From UBA3210 sp963623095 (GTDB lineage: Bacteria > Bacillota_I > Bacilli_A > RFN20 > CAG-449): 40,381 nt of DNA. Made by a program: the position numbers and the translations under genes. The DNA is taken from assembly GCA_963623095.1 (NCBI GenBank), contig CAVFKD010000015.1, forward strand, positions 1-40,381. Direction: 5' to 3'. The notes below the pieces were generated by a model that saw only the letters and a list, made by a program, of their open reading frames with translations, made no database searches and was not told where the DNA came from. How positions within the stretch are numbered: position 1 is the stretch's first letter; the number at the start of each line of letters is the position of its first letter. Shown piece by piece: positions 1 to 7,651 of this stretch.

Positions 1-4
1 AAAA

Positions 5-562
5 TTATTTATTAAAATAATGATCTAATAACGCGATTAAAGCTTTACCATGTCTTGCTTCATCTTTAGCCATTTCATGTACTGAGTCATGAATTGCATC
101 TAAATTAAGTTCTTTTGCTCTCTTTGCAATATCCAATTTACCATGGCATGCACCATTTTCTCCTGCAAGCATCTTTTCTAAGTTAGCTTTAGTTGAATCA
201 GTAACTAATTCACCAAGCATTTCTTGGAATCTTGCTGCATGTTCAGCTTCTTCATGTGCAATTTTTTCTAATGCAAGAGCGATTTCAGGATAACCTTCTC
301 TATTTGCGACTCTCGCCATACATAAATACATACCTACTTCTGAACATTCACCATTAAATTGGTCTCTTAATGCTTGAACAAGTTTAGGATCAACATCTTT
401 TGCGATACCTAAGACGTGTTCTGCTGGCCAAGTTAATTCTTTATCATCTTCTACATAAGGAACTAGATTATCTTCTCCTGCATGACATACTGGACATACA
501 AGGGCTCCACCTTCAGGAATTTCAACGATTTGACCACAAACTTTACAACGATATTTTGCCAT
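5..562 (-). CDS. Rubrerythrin-family protein with N-terminal rubredoxin-like domain
   Basis: This 185-residue protein probably protects the anaerobic cell from peroxide or oxygen as a cytoplasmic non-haem iron peroxidase. Residues 5-26 hold two CxxC knuckles (CKVCG and CPVCH), a rubredoxin-type iron site. Residues about 60-183 form a ferritin-like four-helix domain with the di-iron ligand pattern E...EEAEH near 104-108 and DEARH near 167-171. The rubredoxin domain precedes the di-iron domain, the reverse of classical rubrerythrin. An AGGAGG ribosome site lies just before the ATG, and only 15 bases separate it from the upstream Fur-family gene, so the two form one operon. Family assignment is firm; the exact reductase partner is not visible. 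Confidence 0.93.
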   Translation of the reverse strand: MAKYRCKVCGQIVEIPEGGALVCPVCHAGEDNLVPYVEDDKELTWPAEHVLGIAKDVDPKLVQALRDQFNGECSEVGMYLCMARVANREGYPEIALALEKIAHEEAEHAARFQEMLGELVTDSTKANLEKMLAGENGACHGKLDIAKRAKELNLDAIHDSVHEMAKDEARHGKALIALLDHYFNK

Positions 563-577
563 AACTACCTCCTCATT

Positions 578-937
578 TTATTGGCTTTTTTTATTAGAAA
601 AATGTATGACTAAATTATATGAAGTAATATCTCCATTTACATAATTTTGAAGTGTTTTTAAGATGTTTTCATCAATGATATCAACTATTTCACCAGTATC
701 ATCATTAATCCCGTGAGCGTGATCATATATTCTTTTATCATATATGCACTTACCCTCGCTATCAATGTCGTATTTCTTAATATAACCTTCATCGACTAAT
801 AACCCCAAGTTACGATAAACGGTTGATAAAGAAACGCTTGGATTCTTACTTTTTAAAGTAAAATAGATTTCTTCCGCGGATAAATGTTTATCCGATGATC
901 TTATTGTTTCTAATATTTCAAGTTTATTTTTTGTCAT
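578..937 (-). CDS. Fur/PerR-family metal-dependent transcriptional repressor
   Basis: A 119-residue Fur-family DNA-binding regulator. It has an N-terminal winged helix (residues 1-75, with the family pattern SLSTVYRNLGLL in the recognition helix) and a short C-terminal dimerisation part with the HAHG metal-site motif near 73-76. Being the first gene of an operon with rubrerythrin points to a PerR-like peroxide sensor. The two C-terminal CxxC pairs that hold the structural zinc in most PerR/Fur proteins are absent; the only cysteine is in GKCIYD. A perfect palindrome overlaps its promoter region, suggesting autoregulation. PerR rather than Fur is inferred from context. Confidence 0.87.
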   Translation of the reverse strand: MTKNKLEILETIRSSDKHLSAEEIYFTLKSKNPSVSLSTVYRNLGLLVDEGYIKKYDIDSEGKCIYDKRIYDHAHGINDDTGEIVDIIDENILKTLQNYVNGDITSYNLVIHFSNKKSQ

Positions 938-951
938 ATATTCTTCCTTTT

Positions 952-1007
952 TAGGAATAATTCCTATTCCTATAATAATATAATAACAAAATTATTTATA
1001 AAGTCAA
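952..1007 (-). promoter_or_regulatory. Promoter and palindromic operator of the Fur-family/rubrerythrin operon
   Basis: On the minus strand a TTGACT -35 (1002-1007) is followed after 16 bases by TATTAT (980-985). Downstream, at 952-966, lies the perfect 7-1-7 palindrome TAGGAATAATTCCTA. Its geometry matches a Fur-family site, but its sequence is not the standard Per box, so the binding protein is inferred to be the gene's own product. Confidence 0.6.
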
Positions 1008-1014
1008 ATATTTT

Positions 1015-1743
1015 TTATTCACCAATAAATTTTTTTATTAAATTCGCAGTTATTTTCCATTGTTCTACATTAGAAATAGTTGCTTCGCCATCTCCACTTT
1101 GATGACCATAATTACCAAAGTTTCCATGGTTACCTCCAGGAATGGTATATTCAACGTATCTAGAAGAAAAATAATTCTTATTCTCTTCAAATTTATCTTG
1201 TTTTAAAACTTTATCTTCGCTACCTTTAATAGTTAAACATTCAACAAAACTTGGTTGAGTACTTGTAACATAACTTGCAAGTAAAATCATACCTTTAATT
1301 TTATTAGATGTATCTTTTGATTCATAAGATCCTGCCATCGCGCCACCTAAAGAATGACCACCTAAATAATAAGAACCATAATTTGGTAATTCATTTATAA
1401 CATCACTAGCCTCATTTTTACCAAAGAAAGCTAAATTAAATGGCATAGTTACAATCACGACATCAATATTTTCTAATGCAATAGTTTCTGCAAGTCCTTG
1501 ATATGCTTTATCTTCGACTAAAGCACCTGGATAAAAGATGTATAAAGAAGAAGCTGTTTCATTCTTTTTAGAATATAAATTCCATCCATTATAAGAAGTT
1601 ATTTCGACATTTTCATTATGGCTATATTCTGTCGCGTGATAATAATTTGAAACATATATGAAAAAAGCACCTATTACTCCTCCAATAAGAAGTAAAGGAA
1701 TTAATATAATTAATAAGATTTTTAATTTCTTATTTTTTTTCAT
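1015..1743 (-). CDS. Membrane-anchored alpha/beta hydrolase
   Basis: A 242-residue serine hydrolase-like protein. Residues about 7-31 form one hydrophobic segment after a lysine-rich start, so the catalytic part should face outside the membrane. The nucleophile elbow GHSLGG is near residues 128-133, a candidate acid is in KGSEDK near 174-179, and the catalytic histidine lies in GGNHGNFG near 204-211. The pattern fits the PF12695-type alpha/beta hydrolases with the typical NHxxFGxYGxQxGD tail. GAGGTG before the ATG supports this start. The substrate cannot be read from sequence. It is probably a separate unit from the neighbouring operons. Confidence 0.85.
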   Translation of the reverse strand: MKKNKKLKILLIILIPLLLIGGVIGAFFIYVSNYYHATEYSHNENVEITSYNGWNLYSKKNETASSLYIFYPGALVEDKAYQGLAETIALENIDVVIVTMPFNLAFFGKNEASDVINELPNYGSYYLGGHSLGGAMAGSYESKDTSNKIKGMILLASYVTSTQPSFVECLTIKGSEDKVLKQDKFEENKNYFSSRYVEYTIPGGNHGNFGNYGHQSGDGEATISNVEQWKITANLIKKFIGE

Positions 1744-1821
1744 ATTGTCACCTCGTGAGAATTATTATATACCAATTTAGTAAATTATGAGTAAAAAAAT
1801 TAAAAAGAAGATTAGTTTTAC

Positions 1822-2529
1822 CTAATCTTCTTCCTTGAAATCTTCTTTTACTTTCTTTTCAACTTCATTACAAATGACTTGTAATGAACAAGAATGACAA
1901 TCCATATTAACTTTATTCATCAAATGATCTAATGCTTTAGTGATATTTTCACTCTTTGTTACTATTTCATTTAGTTTATCGTAAGAATAATCATTTAAAG
2001 AAACAAATATTATTTTTACATTTTTAATAAATGGTAATTCTTTATATTTATTAAATAAATAACTACCTATTGTAGAAAAATCAATTTTATCTTTCTTTAA
2101 AGCATCTTTAGAAACGAGTAAACTTTCTTTTTTTGAAAAAGTAGATTCTCTTAGCATTATTCCATCTAAAGAAAAATGATATTTTACATAATCAAACTTT
2201 CTAATATTGTTATATAAGACATTTCCTTTTCCAATAAGTGAAGGATCAACACTTGCAATGGTAATTCTTGCGTAATTACCATCTTTTTTTATTGAACTTA
2301 AATCTTCACCAATAAGACTAATTTCATCATCCAAATCATCTTCTGTGATTAAGTTAACATTAATTCCTTTAAATAAAGAACTACCTAATTCAAAAGCTTT
2401 ATCATCTTTGAATATCAACTGATTTGGATTTTCTTTAAACTTATTATTTGTCTCAATATTTAATTTTTTTAATGAATAAGAAGAATTGATATTATTAATC
2501 TCTTCAATTAATTCATCATATATAAACAT
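1822..2529 (-). CDS. Stand-alone acetyl-CoA synthase (ACS/CdhC)-like fragment
   Basis: The 235-residue protein resembles the middle and cluster-A-leading part of acetyl-CoA synthase. Residues about 110-200 follow the ACS pattern of a beta hairpin, a VSKDAL helix start, a YLFNKYKELPFI helix and a VKIIFVS strand. This leads to C211-x2-C214-x5-C220, which by position corresponds to the first cubane ligands of the ACS A-cluster (CxxCx8C in Moorella ACS, from memory). The protein ends 15 residues later, so the fourth cubane cysteine and the C-G-C nickel site are missing. It is the last gene of an operon with CooC, CooT and dehydratase genes, two bases after the previous stop, with no clear ribosome site, suggesting coupled translation. 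Function unknown; an Fe-S or nickel carrier or scaffold is inferred. Confidence 0.7.
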   Translation of the reverse strand: MFIYDELIEEINNINSSYSLKKLNIETNNKFKENPNQLIFKDDKAFELGSSLFKGINVNLITEDDLDDEISLIGEDLSSIKKDGNYARITIASVDPSLIGKGNVLYNNIRKFDYVKYHFSLDGIMLRESTFSKKESLLVSKDALKKDKIDFSTIGSYLFNKYKELPFIKNVKIIFVSLNDYSYDKLNEIVTKSENITKALDHLMNKVNMDCHSCSLQVICNEVEKKVKEDFKEED

Positions 2530-2531
2530 AA

Positions 2532-2756
2532 TTAAATTTTACGTTCTTTCTTTTTCTTATCGTAGATTTTGATTAATTTTGATTCTAAGAATGCAGTTAA
2601 CTTCATATCTAAATTAAAGAAATAAACAATAAATAATAATCCAAAGAATACTCCAATGCCACCTATAACGGTACAAACAATACTAATCCATAAATACCAA
2701 TTTAAATATGGAAATAAAGTCCAACTTAATACAATTAAAGCTGTTCCAATAAACAT
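2532..2756 (-). CDS. Small two-helix membrane protein
   Basis: A 74-residue protein of unknown function. I choose the ATG at 2756 because GGAGGA lies 8 bases upstream, inside the end of the activase gene; an ATG at 2774 has no such site. Two hydrophobic segments (about residues 1-20 and 23-45) are followed by a basic tail ending KKKKERK, which predicts a cytoplasmic C-terminus. It lies between the activase and the ACS-like gene, essentially without gaps, so it is made with the dehydratase system. It may tether part of that system to the membrane, but nothing in the sequence proves this. Confidence 0.72.
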   Translation of the reverse strand: MFIGTALIVLSWTLFPYLNWYLWISIVCTVIGGIGVFFGLLFIVYFFNLDMKLTAFLESKLIKIYDKKKKERKI

Positions 2757-2757
2757 A

Positions 2758-3558
2758 TTATCTTCCTCCGGCAAGGCCTTTTTGACGTGCGTATTCTGCC
2801 GCGCCTAAAGCACCCATTAATTGAGGATCAATTGGAAGATTAACAACTTTTAAATGTAATACTTTTTCAATTGCATCTTTTAAGCCATCGTTTTTTGCAC
2901 ATCCGCCGGTTAAAGTGATGTTGTCAGTCGCACCAGCTTTTTTAGCCATAACGAAACATCTTTTTGCAACGGAGAATTCAATACCCGCGGCAATTTCATC
3001 CATTGGTTTTCCTTCACCGACTAAAGAAATAACTTCTGATTCAGCGAAAACTGTACATTGTGCAGTAATTGGAATAATATTCTTTGCTTTTAATGATAAT
3101 TTAGAGAATTCTGGAAGATCCATTTCAAACGCTCTAGACATTGCTTCAAAGAATCTACCTGTACCTGCCGCACATTTATCGTTCATCGCGAAATTTAATA
3201 CTGTACCATCTTTATCAACCGCGATACCTTTGACGTCTTGACCACCAATATCAATAATTGCTTTAACTGAAGGATCAGTGACGTGGACTCCCATCGCATG
3301 GCAAGAAATTTCTGAGATATTTTCATCTGCGAATGGTACTTTATTTCTACCATATCCTGTACCAACTAAATAAGCTAAATCTTTAGGTGAAGATAAGCCT
3401 TCAACTTGTGCGATTGCTTGATTTAAAGCATCTTCCGCACTTAAGACAGAATTAATTCTACTTCTTAAAGTGACATTAGCCACCATTTTTCCATTTTCAT
3501 CAATGATAACACATTTTGTATATGTACTACCTGAATCACATCCACCAAAATATTTCAT
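2758..3558 (-). CDS. ATP-dependent activase of a 2-hydroxyacyl-CoA dehydratase-type enzyme (HgdC/BadF family)
   Basis: This 266-residue ASKHA-fold ATPase delivers a low-potential electron, driven by ATP hydrolysis, to a partner Fe-S dehydratase or reductase. Visible motifs are GGCDSGSTYTK (residues 5-15, phosphate 1), DIGGQDVK (103-110), CAAGTGRF (129-136) and TGGCAKN. Cysteines 129 and 168 match the two positions that, in HgdC, hold one [4Fe-4S] cluster across the homodimer. The start at 3558 is supported by AGGAGG; an upstream ATG at 3591 overlaps the preceding gene. It follows the two dehydratase-like subunits by 13 bases. Whether the target is a dehydratase, a double-cubane protein or another reductase cannot be told. 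Confidence 0.92.
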   Translation of the reverse strand: MKYFGGCDSGSTYTKCVIIDENGKMVANVTLRSRINSVLSAEDALNQAIAQVEGLSSPKDLAYLVGTGYGRNKVPFADENISEISCHAMGVHVTDPSVKAIIDIGGQDVKGIAVDKDGTVLNFAMNDKCAAGTGRFFEAMSRAFEMDLPEFSKLSLKAKNIIPITAQCTVFAESEVISLVGEGKPMDEIAAGIEFSVAKRCFVMAKKAGATDNITLTGGCAKNDGLKDAIEKVLHLKVVNLPIDPQLMGALGAAEYARQKGLAGGR

Positions 3559-3571
3559 GTTTAATTTCCTC

Positions 3572-5119
3572 CTACCATGAATTTGCATCATCTATAATTT
3601 CTAAGCTTGGATCTACTGGTTCTTCTCTCATAATTGAACGCATGTATCTATTAACATCGTCTCTTATGCTTTGTTTTGAAATAACTCTAGGATCCATTAA
3701 GTCGTGATTTACCCAAATAAGTTTAATGCCATGTTCTCTAGCTCTTTCTTCAAACATACCATGCATACCATCTAAAGCTTTACAAGCAATATGTTCCCAT
3801 AAGATAACCATATCAGCTTTATAGTAATCACAGAATCTCCATAAGTCATCAAGTAATACTTCATAACCGCCGTGAGTTCTATTTCTCATAATCATTTCTT
3901 GATATAATTTTGCAATATCATAAATTGCTTGTTCTGGATCATCTTCAGAAATTTGATCAAAATATACTAAAGATAACATATCGACTAAAGGTAAAATACC
4001 CCAACAGTTTTGTAACCAAGGTAAGAAATCTGTATAGAATTGAGATTGAACACCCCAGATAATCGCTCTATGACGGTTTTCTTTACAAACTAGTGCTTGA
4101 CGTTTAAATGCCTTTTGAGCGAGTTTAGTAATCTTTTCATCCGCTTTTACAAATGCATCCGCTCTACCTGCAACTGCCATATATGTAGTTTCAGCATATA
4201 AAGCTAAGTTTGCGCCATATACTTGAGGATACATTGTTCTAGACATTTCCATCCATCCGAAACGGTGTCTATTTTCAATATTAAATCTCTTTGCGCATTT
4301 GAAATAATAATTCCAATCCCATTTTTCACCAGTGTGCTTTTCAATAAATTTAATTGCGTTTCTAATTTCTTGTGCAGCATATTCTTGAACGCCTTCTTCA
4401 GTATGTCTTAATGGCGCGGCAATTTGGAAAGTAGGAATACCAAATTCTTCATACTTCTTTGCCATAATACCATTACCTAATAAAGAACCATCACAAGTTG
4501 TATTACATTGAATTGCGCATGCACCATAAATAGGCATATCTTCATCAATAGCCGCGCCAGCTTCTGCCGCAGGCATTGGACAAACATCGCCAGGAAGTCC
4601 CATTTCTTGAACAACATCGAGATAATGAGTAACTGCTCCACCGTTTAATAATACAGATACATATACTGCCGCGGTTTCCCAGCTTACTGCATATAAATTA
4701 GGGAATCCACACATAATATGGAACATTTCATTTTCATCAAGGACAACAATCTTTTTAGAAAACTTTTCATTGTTACCACATCTTTTATCCGCTTTAAATA
4801 CTCTTCCTAATAATTGAGCGATATCTTCTGCGACTAAATCATATTCAGTATGTGCGATTCTTAATGCTTCTTTTCTTAAACCAGTTGTATGTTTATCAAT
4901 CATCATTGGAACTGCAAGATAATTTAACATCCATCTATATCTAAAGAAGCCTTTTAAGTTATTAGGTTTAACGATGAATTTGCCTAACATCATCATGATT
5001 TTTAACCAGCGTTTAAAATCATATACTGTATCGACAACTCCACGCCATTCTCTTCTTTTTCTTACACGTTTTCCATTATAGAGTTTGCCTAATGGTTCAC
5101 TACCAACTTTACTTCCCAT
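3572..5119 (-). CDS. 2-hydroxyacyl-CoA dehydratase-like subunit, long form
   Basis: A 515-residue protein of the HgdA/HgdB/BcrB/BcrC superfamily, probably carrying a [4Fe-4S]-type cluster reduced by the downstream activase. It is longer than usual for a subunit (about 380-480), with an extra basic N-terminal section (about residues 1-110). It has 11 cysteines. Striking is the cluster C201-x3-C205-x3-C209 in a GACAIQCNTTCDG context, with C180 (DVCPMP), C372 and C446 (EHIACKALDG) as further candidate ligands. AAGGAGG precedes the ATG, whose A overlaps the TAA of the upstream subunit gene (TAATG). Substrate unknown; the nickel-chaperone context is unusual for the family. Confidence 0.83.
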   Translation of the reverse strand: MGSKVGSEPLGKLYNGKRVRKRREWRGVVDTVYDFKRWLKIMMMLGKFIVKPNNLKGFFRYRWMLNYLAVPMMIDKHTTGLRKEALRIAHTEYDLVAEDIAQLLGRVFKADKRCGNNEKFSKKIVVLDENEMFHIMCGFPNLYAVSWETAAVYVSVLLNGGAVTHYLDVVQEMGLPGDVCPMPAAEAGAAIDEDMPIYGACAIQCNTTCDGSLLGNGIMAKKYEEFGIPTFQIAAPLRHTEEGVQEYAAQEIRNAIKFIEKHTGEKWDWNYYFKCAKRFNIENRHRFGWMEMSRTMYPQVYGANLALYAETTYMAVAGRADAFVKADEKITKLAQKAFKRQALVCKENRHRAIIWGVQSQFYTDFLPWLQNCWGILPLVDMLSLVYFDQISEDDPEQAIYDIAKLYQEMIMRNRTHGGYEVLLDDLWRFCDYYKADMVILWEHIACKALDGMHGMFEERAREHGIKLIWVNHDLMDPRVISKQSIRDDVNRYMRSIMREEPVDPSLEIIDDANSW

Positions 5120-6309
5120 TATTTATTACCTCCTTGGATTTTCTTAATTTCAATACTTTCAACGAAAGCTTGAACTCTAGTTCTAATTTGTCCTGAATTA
5201 CCAACTGCATATGGTCTATCAATTGATAATACTGGATAATGATATTCATCTCTTAACATATGAGTACCAGTCATTCTTTCATAAGCCCATGGATCACAGA
5301 ATTTCATTTGTTCATAAATAATTCCATCCGCATTATATTCTTTCGCGAGTTTATTAACATATTCTTTTCTTAGTCTGAATTTATCCATATTCATATGACG
5401 TGGACACATACAGTTATACATATATTGAGAACAAATTTGAGTTAATACATCATCTTTATCATTTAAGACAATTTCTTGTCTACCTGGTAAAGAACCAAAG
5501 CAGAATCGATCCGCGACAACTAAAGCACCTGATTCTTCAATTAATTTGATCATATCAACATCATCAACTTCCGATCCAACTACCATAACTCTTGCGCGAT
5601 ATTTTTTCTTTTCATCTGGAACACGAGTTTTAATTTCTTCTAATGTTTCTTCTAATTTATCAATTAATAAATGATGAGGGCAAACATATGTACACATTGT
5701 GATAATGTGGAATTCATAACCTGTAATACGTGGATTATCTTCTTTTCTAAAATTACCAATTTCAGTAATTAAACGGCATAATTTGTTATATTCTTTAACC
5801 GCTTCACGTAATGCATCATCGCTTACATCAATACCAAAATGATCATGTAATGAATTTAAGATTTTCTTTCTACATTCAGAAACATATAAAGAAAGTCCAT
5901 TTTCATCAGCCTTCATAGGTACTTCAAGATATTCAAAGAAGAATTTATCTTGAGGCATTGTTTTTAAAAGTTCCATATTTTCAACACAACGGTTAATCAT
6001 TGTGCATCCATCTGGCGATAATAAGCAATCTAAGAATTGATATCCACCTTCAATTGCTCTTTCTAGTAACGCTCTAGTATATTCGCATAAGAAGGAAGTC
6101 ATATAATAAGTTCCCATTTCTAAAGAACCTGTACGAGGCGCTCTTAAACGTGTGGAGAAAGTACCTTTTAAGTTTAATAATACTTCTGGAACTTGATAGC
6201 AAACGCTACCTACACATTTTAAGCCTTCATCTTTAGCTTGTCTTACTAGTTCATTATTCGCATCTTCTAGTAATTTTTCAAAATAATATAAATGTTTTAA
6301 GTCTTTCAT
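5119..6309 (-). CDS. 2-hydroxyacyl-CoA dehydratase-like subunit, short form
   Basis: A 396-residue partner subunit of the same Fe-S superfamily. Conserved-looking cysteines are C95, C102 and C108 (FLDCLLSPDGCTMINRC), C206 and C210 (MCTYVC), C270 (ADRFCFG), C300 and C302 (YNCMC) and C338. C338 sits in MKFCDPWAYE, the typical late cysteine motif of HgdB/BcrB-like proteins. AGGAGG lies 6 bases before the ATG, and the end overlaps the next subunit gene by one base, implying fixed stoichiometry. It probably forms a heterodimer with the 515-residue protein. No CoA-substrate pathway genes (CoA transferase, acyl-CoA dehydrogenase) are nearby, so a conventional hydroxyacyl-CoA dehydration is not supported by context. 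Confidence 0.86.
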   Translation of the reverse strand: MKDLKHLYYFEKLLEDANNELVRQAKDEGLKCVGSVCYQVPEVLLNLKGTFSTRLRAPRTGSLEMGTYYMTSFLCEYTRALLERAIEGGYQFLDCLLSPDGCTMINRCVENMELLKTMPQDKFFFEYLEVPMKADENGLSLYVSECRKKILNSLHDHFGIDVSDDALREAVKEYNKLCRLITEIGNFRKEDNPRITGYEFHIITMCTYVCPHHLLIDKLEETLEEIKTRVPDEKKKYRARVMVVGSEVDDVDMIKLIEESGALVVADRFCFGSLPGRQEIVLNDKDDVLTQICSQYMYNCMCPRHMNMDKFRLRKEYVNKLAKEYNADGIIYEQMKFCDPWAYERMTGTHMLRDEYHYPVLSIDRPYAVGNSGQIRTRVQAFVESIEIKKIQGGNK

Positions 6310-6318
6310 TTTGACCTC

Positions 6319-7080
6319 CTATAATATTTGTAATTTTTCTAATGCAAGTTTTACATTTTTATAAATGCTTGCTTCTTTATTTAAACTAAAGACTGAATTG
6401 CCTTCCACATCAGACATCATCATCTCTTTATCATCTGGAATAACGCTCAATAGATTTAATGTATCAAGATTTAATTTATTTATATCAACATTTTCATTAA
6501 CTCTATTTAATATTAATCCATCAGTTTCAAACATCACTAATTCAGAAGCAACTTTCTTAATCGTTTTAGTTACTTCAATTCCTTTTTTAGAAGCATCAGA
6601 AACTAATACTAAGTGAGTTACTTTTTCCATAACTCTTCGATTTACTTGTTCAATGCCCGCTTCTCCATCAATGACTACATAATCGAAATTATTCGCGATT
6701 AATGAAATAACTTCTTTTAAATAAGCATTGACCTTACAATAACATCCGCTGGCTTCTGGTCTCCCGATTGCTAAAAAAGAAATATTATCAATTTCCACTA
6801 ATGCATCAAATATTTGATATTTAGCTTCAGAAAGAATTTCTAATGCTGCTTTTGAATCACCATTTGAAGCATGTTCAATAAATAATTTTCTAATATCATC
6901 AACGGTAGAACCTGAATTAACTCCTAAAGCTGTGGCTAAACCAATCGCAGGATCTGCGTCAATGGCTAAAATCTTTTTAGTTGGATATAATTCATGAAGC
7001 AATCTAACACTTAACGCGGAGATAGAAGTTTTTCCAACTCCTCCTTTTCCACAAAAGGCTAATATAATCGGTTTTGCCAT
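6319..7080 (-). CDS. CooC-like nickel-insertion ATPase (MinD/SIMIBI family)
   Basis: A 253-residue ATPase of the CooC type, which in CO dehydrogenase systems dimerises around nickel and drives metal insertion. The deviant Walker A GKGGVGKTS is at residues 11-19 and the Walker B-like VVIDGEAG follows mid-protein. C113-x-C115 (GCYCKV) matches the CxC nickel-binding pair of CooC1 almost exactly in position. I choose ATG 7080 because GGAGG lies just upstream; an ATG at 7104 overlaps the CooT-like gene. No cooS is visible in the window, so its client is likely encoded in this operon. Family confident; client inferred. Confidence 0.9.
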   Translation of the reverse strand: MAKPIILAFCGKGGVGKTSISALSVRLLHELYPTKKILAIDADPAIGLATALGVNSGSTVDDIRKLFIEHASNGDSKAALEILSEAKYQIFDALVEIDNISFLAIGRPEASGCYCKVNAYLKEVISLIANNFDYVVIDGEAGIEQVNRRVMEKVTHLVLVSDASKKGIEVTKTIKKVASELVMFETDGLILNRVNENVDINKLNLDTLNLLSVIPDDKEMMMSDVEGNSVFSLNKEASIYKNVKLALEKLQIL

Positions 7081-7081
7081 A

Positions 7082-7276
7082 TTAATTATCCTCCACATGA
7101 ACAATTACATATCCATCAACTAAATTAGCTTTTTCTAATTTAGCTTTTATTTGTAATTTTCTTTCCATTAAATCAGTGAAAATTAATAAGTTTTTATCTT
7201 GTTCAATCGACATGACATTCTTCATTAAAATATTATTATCATCAATTTTATCTTTATATATAGTAGATAAGCACAT
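7082..7276 (-). CDS. CooT-like small nickel-binding protein
   Basis: A 64-residue protein beginning MCLSTIYK and otherwise made of short beta strands, the hallmark of the CooT family. In that family the second residue, cysteine, with the N-terminal amine binds Ni(II) in a dimer. Its length matches the family (about 60-66 residues). It lies one base upstream of the CooC-like start and has an AGGAGG ribosome site, so the two nickel chaperones are made together. Its presence supports the reading of the next gene as CooC rather than a general MinD. The protein it delivers nickel to is not known. Confidence 0.82.
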   Translation of the reverse strand: MCLSTIYKDKIDDNNILMKNVMSIEQDKNLLIFTDLMERKLQIKAKLEKANLVDGYVIVHVEDN

Positions 7277-7285
7277 ATTAGCCTC

Positions 7286-7492
7286 CTATTTATTTAAAAG
7301 ATTTAATGATTCTTCTAAAAAGGTATTACCTTGTTTATATGAATCTAAAGCTTCTAATACTTTTAAATAAGCTTCATTATTAATATCTTTTAAAGATGAA
7401 GCTAATTCTTCTAATTCTTTATTATGTGATTGATTATGTCTTATTAAATAAGTTATAAGCGTAATAAGCTCTTTTTTATTATTTTGTTCCAT
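7286..7492 (-). CDS. Small helical protein with HNxxHxxEL motif
   Basis: A 68-residue, almost wholly alpha-helical protein, first in the nickel/dehydratase operon. Residues about 14-30 contain RHNQSHNKELEELA, two histidines one turn apart facing acidic residues, followed by an amphipathic helix. I recall similar short HNxxH domains near nickel and corrinoid genes of anaerobes but cannot name a characterised member. A weak GGGG ribosome site precedes the ATG. It could bind metal or mediate dimerisation; both are inference. Only 9 bases separate it from the CooT-like gene. Confidence 0.68.
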   Translation of the reverse strand: MEQNNKKELITLITYLIRHNQSHNKELEELASSLKDINNEAYLKVLEALDSYKQGNTFLEESLNLLNK

Positions 7493-7518
7493 ATGTTATT
7501 GACCCCAATTTCAAAAAC

Positions 7519-7555
7519 AATGATTATCATTTATAATTGATAAAGTTTTATCAAT
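7519..7555. promoter_or_regulatory. Fur-type box and adjacent perfect palindrome in divergent intergenic region
   Basis: AATGATTATCATT (7519-7531) is a perfect 6-1-6 palindrome; its minus-strand reading AATGATAATCATT is the core of the classical Fur consensus. Five bases further, ATTGATAAAGTTTTATCAAT (7536-7555) is a perfect 9-2-9 palindrome. The two share an additional TTATCA/TGATAA inverted pair. They sit 27-63 bases upstream of the minus-strand operon start and opposite the divergent gene at 7652, so they are good candidates for metal-responsive operators. Confidence 0.6.
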
Positions 7556-7651
7556 ATATAATTTACTACCTTCAAATTAATCTGTCAATAAAATATATTT
7601 ATATTTTAAATTAAACTGTAATTTGTTAGAATATTTTAAGTAGGTGATGTT

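Noticed and set aside
3516..3707. Small plus-strand frames opposite the dehydratase operon
   Set aside because: No ribosome sites and antisense to well-supported genes.
6319..7080. MinD/ParA cell-division ATPase
   Set aside because: The CxC at 113-115 and the adjacent CooT-like gene fit CooC; no amphipathic membrane-targeting C-terminus is seen.
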